IMG/VR virus record: IMGVR_UViG_3300032309_002445
Coordinates: 1-34,761 of that record
Length of the DNA stretch: 34,761 nt
Source of the DNA: a virus
Direction: 5' to 3' (one strand)
Position 1 is the first letter of the stretch. Each line of letters opens with the position of its first letter. The translations under genes were made by a program, and so were the position numbers. Of this stretch, positions 16,087 through 24,301 are shown piece by piece. The notes below the pieces were generated by a model. The model had not been told where the DNA came from and ran no database searches. It saw only the letters and a program-made list of their open reading frames with translations.

Positions 16087-16262
16087 TATTCAGATCCCAA
16101 CAGGTAACCATAGATTCCACAGGTTACTCCGAAGGCAATTATGCCTGCTGGTGGGAAAATGAGACCCGTACCTATCGAAATTCCTGTGACGAATAAAACC
16201 ATCAAACAGTTTGCAAGGTTGGGGCGGGTAAGGGAATATTTAAATTTTCGGAAAATGTCCAT
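16086..16262 (-). CDS. Small membrane protein upstream of portal, 58 aa
   Basis: I chose ATG 16262 (MDIFRKFKYSL...) because AAGGTGAT, an excellent anti-Shine-Dalgarno match, lies 8 bases upstream. In-frame starts at 16271 and 16274 sit too close to that site. A basic N-terminus is followed by hydrophobic residues (LMVLFVTGISIGTGLIFPP, then GIIAFGVTCGIYGYLL), suggesting one or two membrane segments. Its stop overlaps the portal start. No family is assigned. A holin-like role is possible, but its place at the head of the portal operon does not favour lysis. Confidence 0.6.
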   Translation of the reverse strand: MDIFRKFKYSLTRPNLANCLMVLFVTGISIGTGLIFPPAGIIAFGVTCGIYGYLLGSE

Positions 16263-16336
16263 TGAGACCATCACCTTAGCAAATGAGAGACCTCTTTAAT
16301 ACTACATTATGTATGTACCGATATTTACGAGGACTG
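16263..16336. promoter_or_regulatory. Divergent control region between head and terminase operons
   Basis: About 74 bases separate the chosen starts of two divergent operons, so promoters for both directions must lie here or upstream within genes. The stretch 16295-16316 is AT-rich and contains a perfect 11-bp palindrome, TACATTATGTA (16303-16313), that could serve as a shared -10 area or operator. No consensus -35 is obvious on either strand. Confidence 0.4.
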
Positions 16337-17641
16337 ATGGCTGACTGGGATAAAATTTATGATTACCTCCAACCGAAGGAGTCACTCTTCTGCCCTGAAG
16401 AGGCTTCTCTGACGCAGAAAGTTTTCTTGCGTAGTTACTCGCTTGAGGGTCTGTTCGGTGGTGCCGCAGGTGGAGGCAAAAGCAGTGCTTTACTAATGGC
16501 GGCTTTGCAGTATGTGGATGTTCCAAACTATTCAGCGATTCTTTTCCGTCGCACCTATGCCGACCTTTCCCTGCCGGGTGCACTCATGGATCGTTTCCGT
16601 ACTTGGGTGTCGGCGTATGACGATGTTCATTGGAACGCCAACAGTTATGTCGCTACTTTCCCGTCAGGTGCACGAGTTTCATTTGGATATTTAAATAATA
16701 CTAATGATTACCTACGTTATAAAGGTTCTGAATTTCAATTTATAGGCATGGATGAGGTAACCGAAATCCGCGAATCGGACTACAGATACATGTTCTCCCG
16801 TCTCCGCCGTCCTGCGAGTGGACCTTTGTCCAAAGTCCCTTTGAGGATGCGTTCAGCCTCCAACCCTGCCCCTAATTGGGTTAGACAGCGATTTATTGTT
16901 GAAGGCAAAAATGAGCAGAGATTTTTTGTACCATCATTTTTAACTGACAACCCCGGAATTGACGCAGAATCGTACCGTCAGGCGTTATCTGTTCTTGACC
17001 CTGTAGAGCGCAGAAGGCTTGAAATGGGCGACTGGTGGGCAACCACTCTTGGAACATTGTTTGATAGAACCGATTTCCCTATCATTGACGGTTCGGATGT
17101 TCCCGAAATCACAAGTAGCGCTAGAGCAGTCAGATATTGGGACTTGGCGGCAACGGAGCCTCATTCAGGAAATACCGACCCTGACTGGACGGTAGGAACC
17201 TTGATGCTTTTTGACCAAGGAATCGCCTACATCATGGATGTTCGTAAAATAAGAGCGAAATCAGACAAAGTTGAAGCATTTATCCATCAAACAGCCCAAG
17301 AGGACGGAAAAGGTGTAACTATCCGTATGGAGCAAGAGCCGGGCTCTTCAGGTAAGGCACTTATTGACCAATATGCACGATATGTAGTGCCGGGTTGGGA
17401 TTTACAGGGTATCCGTTCATCTGGAGACAAGGAAACAAGAGCGAGACCATTCGCAGCCGCTGTTGCTAACGGCAATGTTCGCTTAGTGAGAGGAAAATGG
17501 ATTACCGATTGGTTGGACGAAGTTTCGTCTTTCCCAGAGGCTTGCACTCATGACGACCAAGTTGACTCTGCCGTCGGAGCCTTCACATTTTTGACTGGAT
17601 TGGGGTTGCCTCAACGAAAGAAAGCCGTTATCATCGTGTGA
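16337..17641 (+). CDS. terL: Terminase large subunit
   Basis: 434 residues from ATG 16337 (MADWDKIYDYLQ). GAGGA lies just upstream; the frame is open to 16283 but those upstream starts lack a ribosome site. The ATPase domain has Walker A GGAAGGGKSS (41-50) and Walker B FQFIGMDE (133-140). The nuclease domain has acidic residues in RYWDLAATE (Asp269), RMEQEPGSSGK and HDDQVDSA near the C-terminus, the terminase RNase-H-like layout. It would pump DNA into the prohead and cut the concatemer. It opens the rightward operon, away from the portal it must dock to. No small terminase subunit was recognised in the window. Confidence 0.95.
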   Translation: MADWDKIYDYLQPKESLFCPEEASLTQKVFLRSYSLEGLFGGAAGGGKSSALLMAALQYVDVPNYSAILFRRTYADLSLPGALMDRFRTWVSAYDDVHWNANSYVATFPSGARVSFGYLNNTNDYLRYKGSEFQFIGMDEVTEIRESDYRYMFSRLRRPASGPLSKVPLRMRSASNPAPNWVRQRFIVEGKNEQRFFVPSFLTDNPGIDAESYRQALSVLDPVERRRLEMGDWWATTLGTLFDRTDFPIIDGSDVPEITSSARAVRYWDLAATEPHSGNTDPDWTVGTLMLFDQGIAYIMDVRKIRAKSDKVEAFIHQTAQEDGKGVTIRMEQEPGSSGKALIDQYARYVVPGWDLQGIRSSGDKETRARPFAAAVANGNVRLVRGKWITDWLDEVSSFPEACTHDDQVDSAVGAFTFLTGLGLPQRKKAVIIV

Positions 17642-17669
17642 ACTAAACCTAGTTCCTGAAAGAGGAAAT

Positions 17670-18167
17670 GTGGAATCCAAAGACCTATTAGAACTTATTG
17701 AATTCCGTAAAGCAATGATTGCCATTGGCGATAAGGCTTTACAGAACCTAGAGCAGGATGATGAGCAATTATGGTGCGACACACTTGTTTTGCTTCACGC
17801 CATAAAGGGCGACATTTCGTCTATATTTACCCAGTTTTCCAATCTTTTTGCTGAGAAAATTGAACTTTCCGAGTATCAGTCTTCTAATGGTCAATTGATT
17901 GAAAAGAAGTCTGCATTTGACCGCAAGGGATGGAGACACGAAGATATTGCTTCTGAAGTCTTGCGTAGATTGCGTGACCTTTCCGTTGACATGGATACGG
18001 GTGAAGTGACAATGTCTGATGAAGAAATTGCCATGAAACTTCTTGATTATGTTCAGCCCTCTTATTGGCGTGTTAAAGAGTTGTCAAAACTAGGCATAAA
18101 CGCAGACCAGTTCTGTGAAGTCGGAGAACTAAAAACAAGCATTATCGTGCGAAAGGAAAAAATCTAA
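17670..18167 (+). CDS. Hypothetical protein, 165 aa, before the Rad52-like gene
   Basis: Starts at GTG 17670 with AGAGGA just upstream and ends in a one-base overlap (TAATG) with the Rad52-like gene. It appears largely helical and charged, with WRHEDIASEVLRRLRDLSVDMDTGEV and a later helical segment. No catalytic motif, cysteine cluster or membrane segment is visible. Tight coupling to the recombination genes suggests an accessory role in DNA metabolism, by context only. Confidence 0.75.
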   Translation: MESKDLLELIEFRKAMIAIGDKALQNLEQDDEQLWCDTLVLLHAIKGDISSIFTQFSNLFAEKIELSEYQSSNGQLIEKKSAFDRKGWRHEDIASEVLRRLRDLSVDMDTGEVTMSDEEIAMKLLDYVQPSYWRVKELSKLGINADQFCEVGELKTSIIVRKEKI

Positions 18168-18859
18168 TGAACGATATTTACCAACAACTAACCGAACAAT
18201 TTCCCCCCGAGATGGAGAAGCGCCTCAATAAAGGTGGTGCAAGTTTGGTCTATATCCCTATTAGTGAAGTTATTACTCGGATGAATAAAATCATCGGTGT
18301 AGAAAACTGGTCTTTCATTGTCAAAGGTTGGGAACAGGTAGGAACATCAATCGTTGCTCATGTATCAGTAACAGCAACCATTTTGGGAAATACTGTCACT
18401 AGAGAAGGTGTCGGCGGGCAGAAAATCAAGTTGACCAAACAGGGAGAGCCTGTTGACATTGGAGACGAAGTCAAGGGTGCCGTTTCAGACGCTTTGAAGA
18501 AAGCGGTTCAAACACTTGGTATCGGTTTGTATCTTGCACGGTCTTATGAAGCAATGGAAATTGAGCAGGTACTTGACGCACCAGTTGCTCTTCCTGCTCC
18601 TACCGTTTCTCCAAAGTACACACAGTTCAAGTCTCTACTTGAGGGAAATGACGAATACAAAGCAAAGATTAAAGATTTTTGGGGTCATTATGGTGGTGGA
18701 CGACCAGTTCCAAAGCCATCAGAGTTCACAGAAGAAGAACTTGACATCTTGATTGCTGAAATTGTTTCGTACAGTTTCCCCGGCGCGACAGTCGTGGAAA
18801 AACCTCCTGTCAAAAAGCAGAAGAGTACTGAAATGCCTTCTCGCAGAGACCTTGACTAA
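18167..18859 (+). CDS. Rad52/22-like single-strand annealing protein
   Basis: 230 residues. The first 130 match the Rad52/22 double-strand-break-repair family: ISEVITRMNKIIGVENWSF, then VSVTATILGNTVTREGVGG, a QGEPVDIGDEVKGAVSDAL segment, and KKAVQTLGIGLYLARSYE, with the family's basic and Gly residues. Such phage proteins anneal complementary single strands during replication and recombination. The C-terminal 90 residues are divergent and end in a basic tail (KKQKSTEMPSRR). It sits directly before a Cas4/RecB-like nuclease, which could provide single-stranded ends, forming a two-gene recombination unit like Red beta/exo. Confidence 0.88.
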   Translation: MNDIYQQLTEQFPPEMEKRLNKGGASLVYIPISEVITRMNKIIGVENWSFIVKGWEQVGTSIVAHVSVTATILGNTVTREGVGGQKIKLTKQGEPVDIGDEVKGAVSDALKKAVQTLGIGLYLARSYEAMEIEQVLDAPVALPAPTVSPKYTQFKSLLEGNDEYKAKIKDFWGHYGGGRPVPKPSEFTEEELDILIAEIVSYSFPGATVVEKPPVKKQKSTEMPSRRDLD

Positions 18860-19628
18860 TTTGCTTACCGCTCCCGAATATCTTTCACCAAGTTCCATAG
18901 GCACATTTCATCAATGTCCGTTGAAGTACAAACTTTCCCGAATTGATGGAATCAAGGAACCGCCAACAGAACACACGCTTCTAGGTAATTATGTTCACTC
19001 CATCCTTGAGGAATTTTATCGCCTTGACGCAAGTGAGCGAAATGTTTTGAGCGCAAGAACACTTTTCAGAAACATATGGGAAGATTACGCCCAAGATGTT
19101 GTGGATATCTACCACGGTAAAACAGAAAGCATTTCTCAGTTTAGGTTGCGTGCGCGTTACTGCGTAGAGAACCTTATGGGTATGGAATCATCGCAGACCA
19201 TTGAATTTGATGGAATTGAAACCGAACTTAATCATGCTGTAAGCGGTGTGAAGATAAAAGGCTTTATTGATAGGTGGGCTGTTGCTGACGGCAAGATAAA
19301 CATTGGCGATTACAAGACTGGCAAGGTTCCTCAGCCACGATTCCGTGACGACAAATTTGACCAACTCTTAATTTATGCGATTATTTTGTCAGAGATAGAA
19401 GACAAAGATATTGGGACATTGGAATTGCTGTACATCAAAGATAGCGTTAAATTGACCAAAAACCCGACAAAAGAAGATGTTACAAGAATAACTAACATGT
19501 TAGTTGAGACAAGAAATGCCATAGATGCAAGATGTGAAACCGAGGTCTTTGAAACCAAGGTCGGAGTCTTGTGTGGATGGTGCCACTATAAACCTATATG
19601 CCCTGCATGGAGTAAGAAGAAGAAATGA
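18852..19628 (+). CDS. Cas4/RecB-like PD-(D/E)XK nuclease with four-cysteine Fe-S site
   Basis: I take TTG 18852, which overlaps the Rad52-like stop by 8 bases, as start (258 residues). The frame extends to 18753, but that would give a long overlap. Motifs: LSPSSIGTFHQCPLKYKL with C22; GNYVHSILEEF with His49; KGFIDRW with Asp140; IGDYKTGK with Asp153 and Lys155; and C241, C244, C250 in CGWCHYKPIC. This is the RecB/Cas4/AddB nuclease layout with a likely [4Fe-4S] cluster held by one N-terminal and three C-terminal cysteines. It probably resects DNA ends for the Rad52-like annealer. The stop overlaps the next start in ATGA. Confidence 0.88.
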   Translation: MTNLLTAPEYLSPSSIGTFHQCPLKYKLSRIDGIKEPPTEHTLLGNYVHSILEEFYRLDASERNVLSARTLFRNIWEDYAQDVVDIYHGKTESISQFRLRARYCVENLMGMESSQTIEFDGIETELNHAVSGVKIKGFIDRWAVADGKINIGDYKTGKVPQPRFRDDKFDQLLIYAIILSEIEDKDIGTLELLYIKDSVKLTKNPTKEDVTRITNMLVETRNAIDARCETEVFETKVGVLCGWCHYKPICPAWSKKKK

Positions 19629-20143
19629 ACGACGAATCATTCGCACGCCTAGTTGCTGACGATGTAAAAAATAAATCAACCGAAGCCCAAAAAAAATATC
19701 TTCAGTTGCCTGAAAACATCACAAGATGGAGAAGGGCTCTTGAGTACCTAGATTCAAATCTTCAGGAACAGATAAAACAAATTAATTCCTACGAGACATT
19801 AAAACTCAAAGAATTTGAACATTTGGGTGAAGAAGGAACCGCCCTAATTGCTGAAACATCAGCCAATTTCACTGCTCGTAGGTCAAAAATTGAAAGATTT
19901 GATTTTTTTGTCAAAGCGAAACTTGATGAAGTATCAAGATTCAACGCTTTGTCCCCTAGCGATGGTTCTTCGCAAAATGCAGAAGACTTTTACCGTAGGG
20001 CTATCCGCAAATGGTGGTCACTCATGGAAGACTTCGAAATGGAAACTACCCGCATTGACGAGGCTCTCTACGCAACGCTTGACGGCAGGTGGGAATTTGA
20101 AGGATTAACCCAAGATAATGTCTTCGGTGATTTTGAAGATTAA
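19625..20143 (+). CDS. Hypothetical helical protein, 172 aa
   Basis: Coupled by ATGA to the nuclease gene. The sequence appears almost wholly helical and charged, with likely coiled coil around LEYLDSNLQEQIKQINSYETLKLKEF and FFVKAKLDEV, and a Trp-rich segment (IRKWWSLMEDFEMETTRID). The tail is acidic (DNVFGDFED). No family is recognised. Being in the recombination cassette suggests a DNA-metabolism accessory, but nothing in the sequence proves it. Confidence 0.75.
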   Translation: MNDESFARLVADDVKNKSTEAQKKYLQLPENITRWRRALEYLDSNLQEQIKQINSYETLKLKEFEHLGEEGTALIAETSANFTARRSKIERFDFFVKAKLDEVSRFNALSPSDGSSQNAEDFYRRAIRKWWSLMEDFEMETTRIDEALYATLDGRWEFEGLTQDNVFGDFED

Positions 20144-20151
20144 GTACAATA

Positions 20152-21285
20152 GTGACTAGGCAAAGACTATTTCTTGACATTTCTTGTGTTGACGCCGCTC
20201 GTGAACGGTTGCGTCATGTGTACGACACCTTTGACACTGTTTGCTACCAATTTTCTGGTGGTAAAGACAGTACAGCGATTATCTACCTTGCAAAAGAAAT
20301 CCACGAAGAGCGAAATCTCGGAAAAGTAAAAGTTATTTTTCGTGACGAAGAAATGGTTAGCCCTACAGTTGTTTCCTTTGTTGAAAAAGTCAGGAATTAT
20401 GATTGGGTTGACATGGAATGGTATTGCCTTCCATCAGGTCAAGAAATATGGGTTCTAGGTCGGCGTGAGTATGTTTTGCTTTGGTCTCCACAAAGAAAGG
20501 CTGAAGGTCGTTTAGTTCGTGAAATGCCTGAGTGGGCTATCAAGGCGGAACACTTTGGTTTAGACCCGTCAAAACCCTGTCCTAATCTTGTTGACTACTA
20601 CACGATGCAGGGCAAGAAGGGTAGAACCGCATTCGTTATGGGTGTCCGTGCCAACGAGTCAATGGTCAGATACAGGTCGTGCGTACAGAAACTTCATGAA
20701 AACTACATTGTTTCACCTTTTCTTTTACAGAAATCAATACCTCTTAAATTTGCCAAAGTCATTTATGACTGGACAACCGAAGATGTCATGAAGTTCATCA
20801 TTGATGAACACAAGGCTGAATATTGCGAATATTATGATTTGGCAGAATTGACAGGTAGCAACAGTCGTGTTGGAATTCCTTTACATTCTGTTGCAATTAG
20901 ACGCATTGGCGATGTCGTTGCTACTGAGCCAGAGTTTTACGACCAGTTAGTTCGCTGTTTTCCTCAAATTGATGCTCAACGGAGATATTGGGCTGACTTT
21001 GATATTGAGAGTTTGATTCTGAACTATTCGTCTATGGGTTGGGATGGTGTATCTCAATGTATTGATGACCACATGCTGACACCCGGAATGCGATTGGATG
21101 CATTGAAGTTCGCTTCTGCTTTCAGAAAAAAAAGAGCAGTAGACCCATTTGGTTTCCCTCTTGAATACTTGATTAGAACGCTCTTGTTAAACGAATTTCA
21201 TCAGTCAACACCAACTCCTGTCGGACCGAAAACGAGGGCACATACGATGCGTTTGAAGGCGATAGAGGCTGGCGAGGATTACTAA
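20152..21285 (+). CDS. PAPS-reductase-like PP-loop ATPase (IbrA-like)
   Basis: 377 residues from GTG 20152. The PP-loop SGGKDST is at residues 35-41, followed by IFRDEEMVSPTVVSFVEKV, a segment typical of phosphoadenosine-phosphosulfate-reductase-like proteins. GKKGRTAFVMGVRANESMVRYRSC resembles the family's later conserved block. The length is far above true PAPS reductases (about 240 residues) and fits the IbrA/DUF3440-like group found in phages. Such enzymes adenylate a substrate before sulfur or nitrogen chemistry; the real substrate is unknown. The next gene is ParB/IbrB-like, the usual partner in IbrA-IbrB pairs. Confidence 0.85.
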   Translation: MTRQRLFLDISCVDAARERLRHVYDTFDTVCYQFSGGKDSTAIIYLAKEIHEERNLGKVKVIFRDEEMVSPTVVSFVEKVRNYDWVDMEWYCLPSGQEIWVLGRREYVLLWSPQRKAEGRLVREMPEWAIKAEHFGLDPSKPCPNLVDYYTMQGKKGRTAFVMGVRANESMVRYRSCVQKLHENYIVSPFLLQKSIPLKFAKVIYDWTTEDVMKFIIDEHKAEYCEYYDLAELTGSNSRVGIPLHSVAIRRIGDVVATEPEFYDQLVRCFPQIDAQRRYWADFDIESLILNYSSMGWDGVSQCIDDHMLTPGMRLDALKFASAFRKKRAVDPFGFPLEYLIRTLLLNEFHQSTPTPVGPKTRAHTMRLKAIEAGEDY

Positions 21286-21299
21286 CATGAGGAGAATTT

Positions 21300-21848
21300 A
21301 TGGAATTAACTGAAGTTAAAAATAAAGTCTTAAAAATCCCTAAGTGGGGTTCTACAAGCATTTTAAGACCAGAGAAAATGCTTCTTAAACTTTCTCTAAT
21401 TGAACATGGTTGGCTACAGCCACTAGTTGTCAGGCTCTCAGATAAAACAATTATTGACGGCTATCAGAGATATCTAATATCCATAGACGACGAAAAGTTT
21501 TTAAAAAAGCACGGCGACAAGATTCCTGTCATTTATCAGGATGTTGACGAAATTGAAGCGATGGTGATGCATGTTCGTCTAAATAGGGCGCGTGGTTCCG
21601 TCAATTCGTACGGTCTGAGTAAATTAGTGAAAAGAATTGTTGCTTCAGGTAGATATGAAGAAGACGATTTGGGAAACCTGTTCTTGATGCATGATGACGA
21701 GGTTGATTTGCTCTTGTCAGACGGTCTTTTAAAGAAGAAAAATTGGCAGAAATACGAATATTCTCGTGCTTGGGTTCCGATTGAGGTACCAAAACCCGTT
21801 GTTGAGGACACTGTTTTGATTGAACGCCCTCCAAACGCCGACCGTTAG
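21300..21848 (+). CDS. ParB/IbrB-like protein
   Basis: 182 residues from ATG 21300 with GAGGAG upstream. The core resembles the ParB/sulfiredoxin fold: ILRPEKMLLKLSLIEHGWLQPLVVR, then TIIDGYQRYLIS (the usual DGxxR motif as DGYQRY), and VMHVRLNRARGSVNSYGLSKLVKRI, a ParB-like helical region. There is no partner ParA and no centromere-like repeat in view, so plasmid-style partition is unlikely. It follows the PAPS-reductase-like gene, as IbrB follows IbrA. In such pairs a role in DNA modification or regulation has been suggested, not shown. Confidence 0.82.
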   Translation: MELTEVKNKVLKIPKWGSTSILRPEKMLLKLSLIEHGWLQPLVVRLSDKTIIDGYQRYLISIDDEKFLKKHGDKIPVIYQDVDEIEAMVMHVRLNRARGSVNSYGLSKLVKRIVASGRYEEDDLGNLFLMHDDEVDLLLSDGLLKKKNWQKYEYSRAWVPIEVPKPVVEDTVLIERPPNADR

Positions 21849-21869
21849 GGAATACAAATAGTCAGTATG

Positions 21870-21878
21870 TGGTAAAAT
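21870..21878 (+). promoter_or_regulatory. Possible extended -10 promoter before the Arg-rich gene
   Basis: TGGTAAAAT (TGn plus TAAAAT, with the hexamer at 21873-21878) lies in the 58-base gap after the ParB-like gene, 29 bases before the next ATG. There is no clear -35, which extended -10 promoters do not need. It would start transcription of the connector and tail operon at the end of the DNA-metabolism cassette. Confidence 0.35.
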
Positions 21879-21906
21879 TCCAAGTACCCCTTTCAGGAGA
21901 TTACTG

Positions 21907-22320
21907 ATGCCACGACCAAGAACGACTGAAGATGTTGAATTCCGCACAGATGTGGATAGTGCTGGCGATGTTGTTCGACGTGCTCGTTTTGTCCGTCGTC
22001 CTCGCCGAGTAGGTGGTCGTAATGTTCCCGGAAATGCTCGTTATTATCGTCGTCGTCAGGCTGAACTCAATGCCGCTAGACGGCAACGCCGTGGCGCTGT
22101 AGCAGGAGCGGGTAACGCAGCCCGTCGTGGACGAGCCGCCGAGCGAACAGCAAGAGGTGCAGGTCGTGCGGGTCGTAATGCAGGCAATCCTCGTACGGTA
22201 ACCCCTCGTGGTACTGGTGGAAATGCTCGTCGTCGTGGTGGTGTTCGTGGCGCTCTTGCCCGTGCCGCAAGAGGAATTGCTGACAGGCTCGAAAGACGCC
22301 GAACTCGTCGTAGCCGATAA
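21907..22320 (+). CDS. Arg-rich, Lys-free basic protein (protamine-like), 137 aa
   Basis: By my count there are 41 arginines (30%), no lysine and about 10 acidic residues. It is built of RRG, ARR and GRAG blocks with Gly, Ala and Asn spacers. The start has AGGAG 8 bases upstream, and the next gene follows after 13 bases with its own GGAGG. Arginines are mostly CGT or CGC. The composition is protamine- or histone-tail-like, suggesting nucleic acid binding, perhaps DNA packing within the capsid. Placement between the DNA cassette and the first connector gene supports a virion-related role. It could instead be an intrinsically disordered structural linker. No family is recognised. Confidence 0.75.
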   Translation: MPRPRTTEDVEFRTDVDSAGDVVRRARFVRRPRRVGGRNVPGNARYYRRRQAELNAARRQRRGAVAGAGNAARRGRAAERTARGAGRAGRNAGNPRTVTPRGTGGNARRRGGVRGALARAARGIADRLERRRTRRSR

Positions 22321-22333
22321 TCGGAGGTAGCCA

Positions 22334-23209
22334 ATGGCTTTGGTGACGGTTTCCGATCTAAAGACTTACATGGACATTAGTTTTTCCAACAGACAAGAAG
22401 ATGCTGCTCAATTTGTGCTTGACGGACTTCAAAGCGAACTTGAAACATTTCTTCGCCGACCTATAGAGGTTGCTTCTTTTACGGAAAAATATGTCCTTGA
22501 ATCAGACCATACGGGTTTACCTATGGGCTCAACCATTTTTAATGATTTCTATCAGGCTTCAGATATAGACCCTGTCGGGCTCATCACTTACGGAACACCG
22601 CCACCAACGGTTTACCTTCTTAACTCACCAGTTGTTTCCGTTCAGAGCGTCACTGTGACGAACCTTTCAGAAACAAACCGTGTTCTCGGGGAAGCCATCA
22701 AAAGAACGGCAACGGTCACTTCGGTAACTGTCGCAGGCACAACAGTTACATATACCGCTGCTAGCCACGGTTTTACTGTTGGGCAAAACATTGCGGTGAC
22801 TGGTTTGAGCACTTCTGCTTTAAACCTTGCGTCCAACGTTATTACTTCTGTTGCTACCAACACCTTTACAGTGACTCAGAGTGGACTTACTGCGGGAACC
22901 TTTGCCCAAACTGGCACGGCAGTCGCATCAGGCGTTGATTACACCGTAAGAAAGTTTGGAATTGACTTTTATCGTGGTTTTGCCAACGACGTCGTAACCG
23001 TCACCTACACCGCTGGTCTCGCTGGTGGAAATACACCCATGTTCAAACTCATGATACTCAGAGCGGCTGCTCGTGAAGTTCAGAACATGCATGACGATGT
23101 TGTTGGTATCAAGGACTTGGGTGCTCGTGAAGTTGCGTTAATGGAAACAGGTTTCTTAGAAAAGGAATTGAATGCTGTTAAGCGTTATCGCAGAAACAGG
23201 ATTTCCTAG
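22334..23209 (+). CDS. Head-tail connector (gp6/adaptor-like) with inserted beta domain
   Basis: 291 residues with GGAGG upstream. The N-terminus (VTVSDLKTYMDI, then FVLDGLQSELETFLRRPIE) and C-terminus (FKLMILRAAAREVQNMHDD) fit the helical head-tail adaptor family that sits below the portal. A beta-rich insert at about residues 125-200 contains ASHGFTVGQNIAVTGL and VATNTFTVTQSGL. A related insert occurs in the J-like baseplate protein at the right edge of the window. Family members are usually about 100-200 residues, so the insert accounts for the extra length. Confidence 0.72.
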   Translation: MALVTVSDLKTYMDISFSNRQEDAAQFVLDGLQSELETFLRRPIEVASFTEKYVLESDHTGLPMGSTIFNDFYQASDIDPVGLITYGTPPPTVYLLNSPVVSVQSVTVTNLSETNRVLGEAIKRTATVTSVTVAGTTVTYTAASHGFTVGQNIAVTGLSTSALNLASNVITSVATNTFTVTQSGLTAGTFAQTGTAVASGVDYTVRKFGIDFYRGFANDVVTVTYTAGLAGGNTPMFKLMILRAAAREVQNMHDDVVGIKDLGAREVALMETGFLEKELNAVKRYRRNRIS

Positions 23210-23212
23210 CCG

Positions 23213-23680
23213 ATGGCTTCTAACTTGAAAATAACAATAAAGGTTGACGCTCGCGCCGCAATTAAGTTAATGAAAAGCATGGAACGTCGTTCTTTGGATT
23301 TCAAAACTGTTTTCAGGTGGGCTAAAAGAGAACTTGGCTTAATGAACGCCGCGAACTTCACCTCAAACGGTCTCCCCGTTGGAGGTTGGTCTCCTCTCAG
23401 TCCTGCATATTCGGCTTGGAAGGCAGTGAATTTCCCGGGCAGACCAACAATGGTGAGAAGCGGGAAACTTTTTAATTCCCTTCGTAGTCTTGACGGTCCT
23501 GTTAACTCTATTGGTTTCATAAAAGCAACTTTCGGCACAGATGTTGAGTACGCGAAGTTCCATCAGTATGGAACGACAAAGATGGCAAAGCGTAAACTTG
23601 TTTATGAACCTGCTGGTTTTGCTGAGCGTTTAGCCGTACTGTCGGCGAGACATGTTGTCAATGGTAGTTTGGGCGTTTAA
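23213..23680 (+). CDS. Phage virion morphogenesis / tail completion-like protein
   Basis: 155 residues, starting 3 bases after the connector stop. The text GLPVGGWSPLSPAYSAWK, then MVRSGKLFNSLRS, and VEYAKFHQYGT is characteristic of the virion morphogenesis (Mu G-like/gpS) and HK97 gp10-like families that complete the neck or tail joining. The length agrees with the family. It lies between the adaptor and the putative terminator gene, the expected position. Confidence 0.82.
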   Translation: MASNLKITIKVDARAAIKLMKSMERRSLDFKTVFRWAKRELGLMNAANFTSNGLPVGGWSPLSPAYSAWKAVNFPGRPTMVRSGKLFNSLRSLDGPVNSIGFIKATFGTDVEYAKFHQYGTTKMAKRKLVYEPAGFAERLAVLSARHVVNGSLGV

Positions 23681-23689
23681 GGATTAATT

Positions 23690-24301
23690 GTGACCACACC
23701 AGTAACTGACCTCATGCATGGTGCTCAATGGGCTAAATACTATGTAAACCAATATTTGACTGGTGATTTGCCTAGCAGGATAAATCGTTATCGTTCTGGA
23801 TGGAACCTTGACTCCAAAGAGTTGCCTACGCCCGAATTTTTCTTGACTTACGAACCAATTGCCCTTGACCACTGGCCGACAATTATCACGGTCTGTATAG
23901 CGACTTCTCCGTTTGAGCGAATGATGCAAGGCAGACAGGGCGACCCTCTCTATCGCGTGACATACAGTATGCGAACTTATATTTGGGCTAAAACAGAGGG
24001 TTCTGAAGCGGTCACACTTATGCGAGATAGGTTGACGACAGTTGTTCGTTCAGCGCTTATGGATAGACCTTGTCTGACAAGGTATGACAGTACATATGAT
24101 GCCGACGTGAATATTGATGAATCATCAATGCGTGAGGAGTTTTCTGACCTAACACTAATTAAAGGTGACCGCGTATTAGCGGGGGCATATTTAGGCTATG
24201 ATTTAATATTGAACGAAGTTATATACCGAGACCAAATCGCCGCCATAACTGGCTACGACATAGATAGTTACAACATGCGCAGTACGACGGAGGAATACTA
24301 A
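23690..24301 (+). CDS. Neck / tail terminator-like protein
   Basis: 203 residues from GTG 23690 with AAGGA 7 bases upstream. The order (connector, morphogenesis protein, this gene, sheath) and a mixed alpha/beta sequence (PTIITVCIATSPFERMM, then YRVTYSMRTYIWAKTEGSEA, a run like that in tail-terminator folds) suggest the terminator that caps the tail tube at the neck. No motif makes this certain. The stop overlaps the next start by one base. Confidence 0.6.
   Translation: MTTPVTDLMHGAQWAKYYVNQYLTGDLPSRINRYRSGWNLDSKELPTPEFFLTYEPIALDHWPTIITVCIATSPFERMMQGRQGDPLYRVTYSMRTYIWAKTEGSEAVTLMRDRLTTVVRSALMDRPCLTRYDSTYDADVNIDESSMREEFSDLTLIKGDRVLAGAYLGYDLILNEVIYRDQIAAITGYDIDSYNMRSTTEEY

Noticed and set aside
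18753-18851. Upstream extension of the Cas4/RecB-like gene
   Set aside because: It lies wholly inside the Rad52-like gene; TTG 18852 with an 8-base overlap is more economical.
22056-22334. Minus-strand 92-residue frame opposite the Arg-rich gene
   Set aside because: It mirrors the Arg/Gly/Ala codons; the plus-strand gene has a strong ribosome site and operon spacing.
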